In this document: positions 20,673-31,878 of the stretch, in pieces
Numbering within the stretch: the stretch's first letter is position 1
Layout: the number at the start of each line of letters is the position of its first letter
Assembly (NCBI GenBank): GCA_021613535.1
Contig: CP075494.1
Coordinates: forward strand, 10,354,001 to 10,418,000
Length of the DNA: 64,000 bases
Source: Adineta vaga
Lineage: Eukaryota > Rotifera
Direction of reading: 5' to 3'
The notes under the pieces: generated by a model
What the model was told of the DNA's origin: nothing
What the model saw: only the letters and a program-made list of their open reading frames with translations
Database searches by the model: none
Position numbers and translations under genes: made by a program

Positions 20673-23588
20673 TTAATTAGTCTCATTAGAAATATGATGC
20701 GTTTCATTCAAGTTTGTATTGATTAGAATATCTGGATTTAAATGTTTTTTCTCTCGTTCTTTCCACGGTGTTATTGCCAGGCGAAATCGCTGTAAAATTT
20801 AAGAGAAAAACAAAACAATTAAGATTCATTTCTTTATCTACAAATGACTGATTTACTGTGGCTAAACTTCCACGTTCTACTAATAATTGATAGATAGCAA
20901 CACCTGGGATGAATATAACCGATGACAAAGCAAATACCCAACCAACTAGATGACTCCAATCCGGATACTAAAATACATATATATATAGATATAGATATAA
21001 AGTTAATCAAATCGATTTCTCAATCGTTAATCTTTTAAACCTGATAATAATACGGATCAGTTAATCTTCCATATGTTGGATGAATGTGTTGAATAAGACC
21101 CGAAAGAACAATACCCTTAGAGAATAGATGAAAAGATGAAAAAAAAACAAAAGAATGATATTTGTCATTACTCCAAGAAATAATGGTGCAGCTAAACACC
21201 ATGTTATAATCCAAAATTTTCCTGGTTTACTTCCTAACATTTCTTTGACATCTTCACTTATTCGTTTAATACCATACAGCCATGAAACGGCAATAGCTTC
21301 GAAAAGTACTGCAATAATAATTGAATAAAAAGCTAAAAATAAAACAATGTCTCTGTTTCATTCGCTCGATCGTATTCTGCATATCGATATACCTGCATAG
21401 TTTTGTAATAATTCGACAAAATATACACCAGCATCAGTACAACATGGTATACCAATAAGAAAATAAAACAAGAACAATATTCCAACGAACCATTCTCGAT
21501 GACGACGAAGTACTGGAAATACATCGCTTAAAGCTGTGATGATGGCTTCACTTCCACCAAACTAGTGAACGAAAATGTTTATGCTTCAAAAAAATTCAAT
21601 CAATCATTACCGATGAATCTAGACCAAGTGTTAATAACATCAAGAAGAAAAATATAGCCCAAACAGGTGCCCATGGCATTGTTGCTATTGCTTCTGGATA
21701 CACAATAAACACAAGTGTTGAACCTTGTTCTGCAACATCACTGATTGCTCGTCCTGATATTTCACTCATATAACCCTATGACACGAAAGAAAAAATATTT
21801 TGATTACATTTAATATCTATAAGTTCGCTAAGATGTGTAGTTTGCTTCCGACTTGTGATCTGATTATCTAAAATATTGACTATAGAAATCTAATATCCAA
21901 TTGAAAACTGAAGAATAATTATATCTATCGCTTATTAATTCATGTTCATTGACATCCATAATTATTTTTTAAGTACGAGAATCTAGGTATTCTGATTATT
22001 AATATTGAGGTATATGTGTTTTTACTTCTCATGCGTTCGATTTCATACCAACTTGACTCATGATCATTCTTCTCACCGTTTAAAGTGATTATTGTCATTC
22101 ACTTCCTATTCTTTAGACAATCAATAAATATAACTTACCAAAAACATGAAAATGACAAATCCACTAAGAAAACTTGTTAAACTATTCACTGCTACTGTAA
22201 TCATTGCATCTCTAAAATTAAATCACTGCAATTATATGATCAGATTGAAAAGAAAAGAAAATTCTACCGATAAACATTATGATGAAAATCATTATAACTT
22301 GCAAATGCCATTAATACACCGAAACCAGGTCCCAAAGAGAAAAATGTTTGTGATGCCGCATCAACCCAAACCGATGCATCAGATAATTTACTCAAATCTG
22401 GTCGAATATAGTATTCAATACCTTTCATTGAACCGGTCAAAAATAAACCACGAATCATTAAAATGGTTAAAACAACATAGGGAAACAATGCTGTAAACCA
22501 AACAACCTAAATAAAAGTAATGTATAGAAAGAATTTGATATCTTTGTCTTTACTTTGCCTGATGTTTTAATTCCTTTCCACATAGAAAAATAACAAATCA
22601 GATAAATAATAGCAAGACAAGCAAGATTTTCCAGATTAACATTGCCTAAACGACCCAAACTAAGATTTCGTTGTGGTTGAAGCCGATAGACTTGTAAACT
22701 AATGGAACAAAGATCTCAAACAAATCTTGAACAATAAAATTCACTTACTGAAAATATTCTTGTGCTGGTGAAACAATTTTCGAACGAGCTAATGCTTCCG
22801 AACAATTCTCATACAAATTCATTGGTTGTAAAGCTTTCTCTGTCGAATTCCAAAATTTCGTACAATTATCTAAAAAATCACGACGTGTTTCGACTGTCGA
22901 ACAACTTTCTGTATTCCATGGATTATCTAGGAATAAAAATTCGAAAAATTAATCGAAATATTACGAGACTAAACATACTGCATTGACTCCATGGTAATAT
23001 TCGTTTAAATGAAGCAAAAAGATAATATAATCCCCATGAAATGACTACATTATAATAGAAATCAGTATAGAATGCTATGACAGTAACCGCCCAACCGATT
23101 CCAGCAAATAATGGGCAAATTTTTTTCCAACAAGTTATTGATCCTCGTCGATAATATTGACCAAGTAATAATTCCAAATAGAATAGAGGCATTCCACCAA
23201 GGATAACTGAAAGCATGTATGGAATGAGAAATGCACCTGGAAGAGAAAGAAAAATGAGAAGATTTCAAGAGAATTCATTTAAAAAAAAACCTCCGCCGTT
23301 TTTGTAACATAAATATGGAAATCGCCATATATTTGCTAAATCGACAGCGAATCCAATAATTGATAGAAGAAAATCCAGTTTTTTACTCCATTGTTCTCGA
23401 TCTTCTGTTCGTAATTGATTCGAACGATTTGTTGATGAAAGATTAATCATGGTCACACTATTTCTTTTCTTTGGATGTTCTTCATCAGTTGTACTATTAT
23501 TAATCGCTATCATTGGAACTAAACTTGCACTATCAACAGTTAAATGTAACCCATCATTTTCATCTCCATGTACATGTGTTCTTATCAT
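20673..23588 (-). CDS. SLC6 monoamine-type neurotransmitter transporter
   Basis: About ten exons encode a 12-TM Na+/Cl- dependent symporter of the SLC6 family. TM1 reads [20 protein letters not shown]. The Asp in [12 protein letters not shown] corresponds to Asp98 of SERT and Asp79 of DAT, which holds the amine of serotonin, dopamine or noradrenaline. Next come [19 protein letters not shown] and a large extracellular loop with NPWNTESC, a Cys pair and N-glycosylation sites. TM6 contains [20 protein letters not shown] and TM8 TLGLDSS. The last exon reads [12 protein letters not shown] and ends at a TAA at 20673, not at a nearer TGA in another frame. Start taken at 23588, 15 nt after a TTTTAG acceptor. 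Serotonin versus catecholamine specificity cannot be decided here. Confidence 0.93.
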
Positions 23589-24948
23589 ATCAACATCATC
23601 ACCTAAAATAAACAATTTCTAATCTAGTACATATCTACAGATGTGAAATAAAAGCGAAGACTGTTTTCTTCTCTAACTAATTGATCTCGATCTCTCATTG
23701 AATATTTAGGATGCTCTGTATTGACTCGATTGCTTGATTATGAAAGACGAAATTAACTGTTTTTATGTTGATAGAAAGAAAATTGATCGGATTGTTTTTT
23801 TTCTATGTCCGAAGGATATTTACTCTTCGTTAAAGAAGAATACAGGAAATCAGCTCGTTTGACAAAAGAAAAGAATTAGAAATTTAATGAACGACAATAC
23901 AACAGTTTTTTTTCTATTTGTAATTCAAATGAATTATTAATTATTTGATTTTGAACAAAGAATATCTCTTCTCTTCTAGACTTACGTCCACATGTATTGA
24001 TGTTTTGATGACTTAAGATTCGTTTGACCATTGTTTCAATTGCAATCACTAATTATATCTTCTATTCATACCATGTTCAGAAACAAAAGTAATATGGAAT
24101 AAGTATCTTGAAATGAAAAATAATTATGAGAGATTTTTTTTTCTTCTATTCATTGTGATTATTAAAAAAAAAGAAGAAGAAGAAGATAGAAGAAGGAAAG
24201 AAACAAGTTTTTTAATCGAAGAGATTGATGGTTTGTCAATTGTTCTCCCTTTTTTCTCTCTCTCTCTCTCTCTACATCTTTCTTCTTTCTTCCGAACGTC
24301 TTTTGAATAATATTGCGCACAATGACAGCGTTTTTCAAGCGAGAAAAATCACTGTTAAGTGTAATCAGAAAATCTTGCACGACTTTTCTCGTCTGCTGTT
24401 CGATTCTTTTAATAATGCCTTTTTCGATGCGCATGCACTTATTCTCATCTGGTGTGTACCTTGAAGAGTTATCTATAGACATGAGAAAAAACCCAGAAAT
24501 CAGTAATTTTCTATTGTTTTAGAAGACGAAATCCTTCCTTTTTCTTCTAAATATGTCAAGATTGATAAAAACGGATATCGATATGAAAAGCTTTATTTAC
24601 CTATTTGATAGTTCGTTTTTCAGAGTCTTTAAATAACAAGAAATCTTTAGTAAATAGATATCAATCAAATAACTAGAAGGCAATGGAAGAAATGTATATC
24701 CTATTTACATTATTCGAAGTGTCACGAATAATCAATAGTTAAATGGCAAAAATGAATCAAAAACATCCGAACTCGATCGAGTTCTAAAAGACAAAACAAT
24801 AAATAGGGGTTAGTTGATATCGACTTAATCTCCATTTTCATCATCGACTACATCTTTAAATCAATAGATTTGAAATAAGATCTTATATTTATTCAGATCA
24901 AAACAACACAAAAGAAGAAAAAAAAGAAACGAACTTTTGTTATCGATA
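23589..24948. other. Intergenic, about 1.36 kb
   Basis: Promoter region of the transporter and 3' UTR of the next gene. A (CT)n tract at about 24255-24273 and A/GA-rich stretches make several long but low-complexity frames. No convincing gene. Confidence 0.5.
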
Positions 24949-26511
24949 TCAAAATATTAAAATGCCGAGTTTTGATAGATTTTTTTCGATATCATTCTGT
25001 CTTCGCTTTTGATTTTGATAGGTTGTTGAACAACGTAGAGAATCAATGGAATGTAAAATATCTTTTAAACATCGTGATCGATTTTCTTTTGTTATGGACA
25101 ATGGTTCAAGAATATGTTCGATTGAATTCGAATGAATTTGCTTTTGTAATTGTGTATATTCACGATCACGATGACGTGATAGAGCTAGTTTACGTTGTTC
25201 AGATGTATCAACAACGGTTGTATCCATTAAATCAATTCTATTCGGTGCACGAACTTTCTGTTTTGATGTATGAATATGATTATCATATGTCGAAATAACA
25301 GGTGGATTATGCATAGATTTTCTAGAAGAGAAGATAATAGAAATAGATGGAATGAAAGAAGTACAAACCCTAATTCGATCTCTTCACTTAGAAATGATTT
25401 TGCATCATCATATGTCAAATCGGATCCATCAACAATTGATGATGATGATGATTTATCTTTTAGTTTTTTTGGATGAACATCTTGCGATTGATTTTGTAAA
25501 GCCTGACGACGTAATAAAGGTAAGTAACGATTTGATTTACTTAGAAATTGTTCAGGATATTGACGAAATTGTTGAAGAGTATTTTTCGTTGGAATCATTC
25601 TCGCAGGCGATCGTCTGGAATGAATTATCGGTTTCATCTGTTCTTCCATGTGATCAACTGTTGTCATTACCGGAATAGGATTTGTTGGAGGAATTGGATA
25701 TGTTCGTAAACCATGGGCTGATGTGACATTTCGATTGTATTGTTTATCTTTATCATTGGATAGAGGAGGTTTTCTTGAGATATGAGCCGATTGAATGTTT
25801 CGTTCAGGATTCATTTGAAATTGAACATGACGTTCTTGATTATCATCCGATTGTTCTGTTGAAGACTAGATGATAAAATCTAAAGAATTCGTTTCATATC
25901 GATTATATTTACCAATTTCTTAGCACTTGATAGTTGAATATGTTTTTTATTATGTCGAAGAAATACTTCTGTCAATGAAGCATTTGATTGTTTGTCACCT
26001 TGAACTGATATATTTCGTTTCATTTTTGCTGCATTTGATGAATGAGCACGCATCGCTTTATTTGTACTATTATCTTCAAGTAATTTTTCTGGATCGATCG
26101 CATTCTCTTCAATATCACTCATATCAAAATATTGACAACATTTTCGAACATAATTTAATGTACTAAAATCATTGAAAATTATCGATAGATTTCAGTAAAA
26201 AAAAAAAGCTTTACTGAAGAATCGGTTCACTATCTTTAAAACGTATTGCCTGTTTATTAATAAATAATTTCTGATTATAATTATGTCGTTCAATGAGTTT
26301 TTCTCGTTGATCGCCTAATTGATGTAATTGCATTTGAAGAAGACGATTCGATTGAGAAAATGAATTTTCTAAATGATTCGATTCTCTCATATCGTATGTA
26401 TATGTTCAAATCTATACCTTTTTGTATCCAACGTTCAATACGTTGTTTTCGAATAAGTACTTGACTTGAACGAAGTGCTGCTGATTTGCAGATCGGTTTA
26501 TTATTCGACAT
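24949..26511 (-). CDS. Unrecognised, partly coiled-coil protein
   Basis: Five exons on the minus strand join in frame with short introns and reach a TGA at 24949. The N-terminal part (MSNNKPICKSAALRSS, then KQRIERWIQ) leads into a Gln/Glu/Leu-rich helical segment containing NRLLQMQLHQLGDQREKL. A block with LNYVRKCCQYFD follows. The centre is polar and disordered, with Ser runs. The C-terminal 120 residues are basic and helical. No signal peptide or membrane helix is seen. The style (long polar linkers, helical ends, Arg-rich) resembles cytoskeletal or ciliary proteins, but I cannot name a family. Confidence 0.6.
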
Positions 26512-26851
26512 TTCTTTGTTAAGAGAAAAAGAAAATCCGAAAAATGAATTGGAAAATTTATTTTTGTATATTAATGTATAACAAAAATGTAATTATTTTT
26601 TGATTGAAGTATTGCATTTGTAAGAGACCCGTCTTATGATTGTCTTGTTAATATAAGAGAAAGAAAATTTTTATTAGTTTATGTTGAATATTTATTTTAG
26701 AAATAGATGACATTTCTATGTTGTCCTGAAGCTTTAGGTTTTTTTTTATTAAATGAATATGAATAGTATTGACAAAATAGATGTATTTTGTATATATGAA
26801 TGAATGAAAAGACAAAACAAATAATAATATGTGTATTTTCAAGTTTATTTA
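26512..26851. other. Intergenic
   Basis: About 340 bp, AT-rich, between two minus-strand genes. No gene seen. Confidence 0.5.
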
Positions 26852-27265
26852 TCATTTTTTTCGTCTTAAACCTAAATATTTGTCCGGTATATAAGCTTGT
26901 GGATATGATGATATTCGATGACCACGTGGAATTTGAAATAATTCACGTAAGTGTTTCTTTCGTTCAGATATAGGAGTACCTTTTGGAATACTACAGGCTC
27001 GATGAAATCCATTTGAACTACCATACAATAATTCTGTATCATTTTCAAAGACTTTTTTTCGTAGACTGACATGGAATAAACTTAATTCACTTGTTTTTGA
27101 AGGTTTCGCTTTTTGAACCACTTTCTGTGAACCATAGACAGAATAAGTATCCATATGAAAACGTAATCGTGCTGATATTGGACGATCTGAACTAGATTTG
27201 GATGAATATGAACGAAAGAGAATTCTCGTAAAATATCGAGAAGATTGCAAAAATGATGAAAACAT
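26852..27265 (-). CDS. Unrecognised small protein, probably mitochondrial
   Basis: Single-exon, 137 residues from the ATG at 27265. This ATG follows a CTTTTAG acceptor by 11 nt and is preferred to an upstream ATG in the same frame. The N-terminus (MFSSFLQSSRYFTRILFRSY) is Arg/Ser/Phe-rich without acids, typical of a mitochondrial presequence. The rest is basic, with RKKHLRELFQIPRGHRI and a C-terminus of IPDKYLGLRRKK. That composition would suit a lineage-diverged mitochondrial ribosomal protein, but I cannot match it to a named one. Confidence 0.6.
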   Translation of the reverse strand: MFSSFLQSSRYFTRILFRSYSSKSSSDRPISARLRFHMDTYSVYGSQKVVQKAKPSKTSELSLFHVSLRKKVFENDTELLYGSSNGFHRACSIPKGTPISERKKHLRELFQIPRGHRISSYPQAYIPDKYLGLRRKK

Positions 27266-27276
27266 TTTCCTATAAT

Positions 27277-27278
27277 CT
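27277..27278 (-). other. Putative spliced-leader acceptor
   Basis: On the minus strand, GTGTGTCTTTTAG ends 11 nt before the ATG at 27265. The gap to the ARIH1 stop is about 220 bp. A 5' UTR intron is the alternative. Confidence 0.45.
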
Positions 27279-27487
27279 AAAAGACACACGAAAAATCTAT
27301 TTCTTCGAATTTTCTCATGCTTTCTTTTTTGATACTTAGTAAGAGGCCTGCTTTTTTAACTATAAATCACCAGTTGACAACAACAACAACAACAACATAT
27401 CGTTCCATTTGTGATTAAAAATTAGCGACCAAAAAAATTTATTCATATAAAAATTAAGAAAGAAAAAAATATCATAGATAAGCAAAA

Positions 27488-29247
27488 CTAATATGGATCT
27501 AAGCCCTCCCAGTAATGTTTACTATATCCATCTTTACAATGATCCAACAAGATTTTTCTTCGTTGATCACAATAACTTGTTTTATCCATTAATTTCAAGA
27601 TCGCATTTGAATCTGCCGTAAATTCTTGCTCGAAAAATCCCGATAAAATTTCCGTTGCTTGCTCAAGATCCGCTTGATTTTGTTCGAAAATTTCCGATTG
27701 ATTATTTCGTTGTAAATAATAAGCAAATGGATATGTATATTTCAATGTTCGACGACATTGTTGAAGAACATTGAACGCTTTTTGAACCGATTCAACTTCA
27801 GTATAAGTCATAGATTCAGTTTGCATTTCTCGCTTACGTTGTTCAACCTTATCAACTAATTTCTTTTCGAATTCAAGCGATTGATTATGCGTTTGATAAC
27901 GTGTAAAATAATGTATATAACGTTCAAGAGTTTCACGAGCTTCCGATTGACTCTTTTCTGCTTCGTCAACTTTATAAACGTTACATTGCTGATGTCCTGC
28001 CCAAATACCTAGATCGAAATGAAATAAATATTAATGTGTCTATTAATCTTATGTAGAATTACGTAAAAATCAGTACGTACCGAAACATAACCAACAAAAT
28101 TCATGACCACATCCTGGTTTTCTACAAGCTAAATTAAAACAAAAACGATTTTTGATTCTGATTAAACAAAAAATCTAGTCGTCATACTCATATGATTACA
28201 ACCACCATTTTTTTCAATACTTGATCGACATTTTGGACATTCCTTTGTATCTAAATTGAATTTTTTTATTGAATTCATATTGAACAAACAAGATCAATGA
28301 TTTACTAGCAAGAATCCATTTTCCAGTCATTGATTCATCTTGATTTTTCTCTTCCCATTTGTCTAACATTGAACATTGTATTGGCGCATGCCATTGTTTT
28401 GAACATTGAAAACAGAAAACATTTTGACATTGATCACATTCAATTAAGTGTGCACAACTTGTTGAATATGTTTTTATTTTCACAATCGTCGTACATCCAT
28501 TTCCTGGACACCAATTTGTCAATCGATTCGTTTCAACAAATATATCAACTAAATATCGTTGATAACGTTCATGAAGATTTGTATCATTGATTAATAATTT
28601 CAATATTTGTTCATCATCAATGATTTGATTACATCGAGATGGACAATAAACTGGACGACCGGTACCACTATGAAAGACACTCGATTGAAGATATCCTTGC
28701 CAACAACTTAAACAATGTTGATGTCGACAAGGTAAAGAATAGAATTCAGCGAGAGGCTGTTCAGAACAACAACTAAAACCAAGAATAAATTTAAATAAAA
28801 ATATTTTTCATGAAACTTTTCGCAATAATTACGTTCGACAGATTGCATTTCCGTTTGTTGTTGCATGTTGAATAATTGCAAGCATAGGATCAGTTGAAGG
28901 AAAAATAGCTGGTGAAAGAGGATTCCATTGAAGTGATGGAGAAAGATATGGATTTGCAACATTGAGTGTTTGAAATAATTTTTCAGGATCATCATAATAT
29001 CGGTCTAAAACAAAAACAATCATATGATATTTGAAAGAGAATACATCAATTTACCAGTTAAAGTATTTTTATCCCAACTAAAATGATTTAATATTAATCG
29101 CACTAATGTTGTTGATGGTAAACCAAGTATTTCATTCATTTCTTTTACTATTTTCTTCATTTCTTCCAAAGCTTCTTCTCCAGTCATTAGAAAATATATT
29201 ATTTGTTCATTTGTAGTAATTGTTGTCGGAGATATTTTTTGATGCAT
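27488..29247 (-). CDS. ARIH1: RBR E3 ubiquitin ligase Ariadne (ARIH1-like)
   Basis: Several exons encode a UBA-like region (EEMKKIVKEMNEILGLPSTT, then HFSWDKNTLTG), RING1 (ICRTCC, then LPCRHQHCLSCW), and an IBR domain (VETNRLTNWCPGNGC, then VFCFQCSKQWH). RING2 reads TKECPKCRSSIEKNGGCNHM followed by FCWLC. The Cys of GGCNHM is the catalytic one that accepts ubiquitin. The C-terminal Ariadne autoinhibitory domain is intact: QCRRTLKYTYPFAYYLQRNN, FEQNQADLEQATEIL, YCDQRRKILLDH. The family is activated by neddylated cullin-RING ligases. It lacks the long acidic/Gly-rich N-terminus of human ARIH1 and starts close to the UBA-like region. RING1 is more diverged than RING2. Confidence 0.93.
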
Positions 29248-29956
29248 TTTGATATTTATTTTTTTATAAAATGAAATAAAAGAAATAAACAATCTTTATG
29301 GACTCAATCAAAAGGTATGGGCACCTTGTCCTTGTTTTGTTTTATGCATAAATGATGATTCATATCTCAAATATGAAAAAACCGTAAAATTTTATTTAGT
29401 CTGTTCGAATGCGACATCTTTAGTTTTCAAATAAGTTCATGAAAAATTCTTCTTTCAGATTGATTCAAATACAAAGTAACCGTATTTCTTGTCCCAATAT
29501 TAAATGAACTAATTAAACCTTTCATTAACTGAATAAACTCCTATAATCATCACGTTATGCACGTAGTAGATGTGTCGAGAGTAACGTGGCACGTTCATTA
29601 TTAAAGTATAGAAAATAAATTGGCCTACTTTGGATATATTTCCTAAGAACTCATAAACGTATATAGTAATAATTAGAGCACAAACTCAATCGAATACATC
29701 GAGGAAACGATGTTTTGTATTTATTAACATAATTTGATTAGAATGTTTTGTTGAACTAAATAAATAATAATATTTACAACACTCTTGAATGTGTAAATCA
29801 GTAGCAAAATCCCTCGATTTGTTCTTTATCTCAAAATGAAATCGGACTGATAAGATTATTTTTATATACTTTTTTGTACGTGTCTTTTTATTCGATGGAA
29901 ATAAAAACAAAACTGGGATGATACACTCGTTTTTATCTTCTTCTAACTGTTCGTAA
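29248..29956. other. Intergenic
   Basis: About 700 bp. Promoter of the Ariadne gene and 3' UTR of the neuropeptide-like gene. No gene seen. Confidence 0.5.
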
Positions 29957-30415
29957 TTAACGTCGACGACCAACAATACCATGAGCATAGAGGGCTTTTT
30001 GGAGTTCCAATGGAATTGTACGTTTCTTATATGGACGAACTCGAACAATAGCATTATGTAATTTAAAAATTGGGCTTGGTCGATAATAATTTGGATAGAT
30101 TCTCTTTTGCCACAGATTAGTTGAAGATAAATCATCGTCATCATCATCATCAAGAGATGCATAAAAGGAACCGTCGTTTTCAGACAATATATTAAATCGG
30201 CCACGATCATCATCAAATATCAATGGTTGAGATGCATAATTATTGACTCGATCAATACTATAAGCAGAGATTTGTCGACTATGGTTAAGAAATATGAATA
30301 AAATAAACAGAGTGAAAATATATGAAGTAATATTGAACATTGGAATGAACTAGAAGTATAAAAGAACTAGATAGACATGTAATTTTTATTTCAATGATCA
30401 TATTACCTGAGCCAT
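29957..30415 (-). CDS. Putative amidated neuropeptide precursor, copy A
   Basis: Two exons: a 9-nt first exon (30415-30407, MAQ), a 57-bp intron, and 30349-29957, giving 133 residues. A signal peptide (FTLFILFIFLNHSRQISAYS) is followed by an acidic spacer with a run of seven Asp. A Lys-Lys-Arg site then precedes the C-terminal segment TIPLELQKALYAHGIVGRRR, which ends the protein. KKR is a prohormone-convertase site and G-RRR at the end is a classic amidation plus basic trimming signal. The predicted product is TIPLELQKALYAHGIV-amide. The paralogue at 37523-37902 shares this segment, the gene structure and little else. I cannot match it to a known neuropeptide family. Confidence 0.75.
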
Positions 30416-31878
30416 GAAGAAGAAGAAGAAGAATGAGTATTTGCTTTTCTTATTCAATGAGAAGTTCGATTATTCTATAAGTCGATTCAATTAGAAAAGA
30501 GTTTATATACTAGGATAATCATGAAAACTAACTGCTCTCATACAATGAGCAGTCTTTTTTTTCCACCCACATCCATTTGGATTACGCACGACTTCGATTA
30601 AATATTTGCATTTTAAACTATTTTTATGCGTAAATTATCTTATTTACTGTCGTTTCTCATATCAATCATTTTTCTAAACGAGAAAAAAAGTAAGAAATAT
30701 CACTAGAAGCGTTTTTCTTTGTTCTTATACGCAAAATCATCGATCGACGTCATATACATCAAACAAATCTCAAACTTTACTTTTCACCTCGTTGAACGTC
30801 ATTTACTACTAATTTTAATTATTGATTATTTAAGATCAAAGAAAACACTCAGGTACGTTAGTCATTTGAAGAAAAGTCGAACAAAGTCACAACTTACACT
30901 AGTTACAAGCATTGCCTATCTATCTCTTGCAATCCTTTTCGGAATTAATGAATAGCAATATATCTCTTTGTCTCAATGTCATTGATAGACAGATCTAATT
31001 TAAAGGAGAGAAAAAAAATACAATAGAATTGATACTTTACAAGTTATTGAATTTGTCTGACATATCTCTTGACATGAATGTTGTCAAGAATAATATCGAC
31101 TACAAATTAATATGTCATCATTATATCTTCTTCTCTTCTATTAATCGTAAAATGAATTTATAGATGGAAGAAAACATTTACACATTTATTTCCTCTTATG
31201 TTATTTTCGAGAAATGTCTATGCGTGTTCCTTTTACACAATACATTAAATAAAATCTCCATGATTTCTTCCTACTCATTCTTTAAATAAAAAAATTCTAT
31301 AAAGTACATCACAACAATCCAACAGAAACTCTATTCACTATGTAGATAAAAATATTTGAAGATTGTCACACAATTGACATAAACTGAATACGTAGTATTC
31401 ATGAAAAATGAGATAAAAGTATATTCTTTATTCATATGAATAATTCCACATTGGCGCAAATGTAAAACATAAAATATTTATCAAGAATAATACGATTCGG
31501 TATAATGAAAGAACTTTAATTGCATTTTTAATTCTTGTCAAATTTTTCGGACAAATAAATTTCTTTAAAATACATGTTTATGAAGCGATAATGGATGAAT
31601 TTAAATGAAAAAATAGATATAAACCTTTCACTGATATTCTCTCTCTCCCCTCCTTCAGATAATTCAGAGTGTAAATAGGCAAAGATTTTTGTTGTGAATA
31701 TATTTATTTCATATTTTATTATTGACTGAAATAAGCAAAAAAATAAATGCAATCATATTTCATCGTTCTTATGTTGTTCTATATCAAGGCAACAAAGTAC
31801 ACGAACATGAAAAAAATCATAGTGATTCACACCTAAAAAGCAAAAATAATTACATATACGTATGAAATAACAGTATTG
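30416..31878. other. Intergenic, about 1.46 kb
   Basis: Between divergently transcribed genes (neuropeptide A on minus, F-box/LRR on plus). AT-rich. An AAG-type tract lies beside 30420. A 78-codon frame at 30719-30955 has no recognisable features and is not called. Confidence 0.5.

Noticed and set aside
20704-20928. Unspliced C-terminal frame of the SLC6 transporter
   Set aside because: A GTAAAT donor and TTTACAG acceptor join to a frame giving RFRLAITPW, the expected SLC6 tail, ending at 20673 instead.
24162-24482. 106-codon minus-strand frame
   Set aside because: Its C-terminal third is an Arg-Glu translation of a CT microsatellite, and it overlaps plus-strand frames of equal length. No splice or family support.
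30719-30955. 78-codon frame between neuropeptide A and the F-box gene
   Set aside because: No recognisable motif and isolated from any splice pattern.
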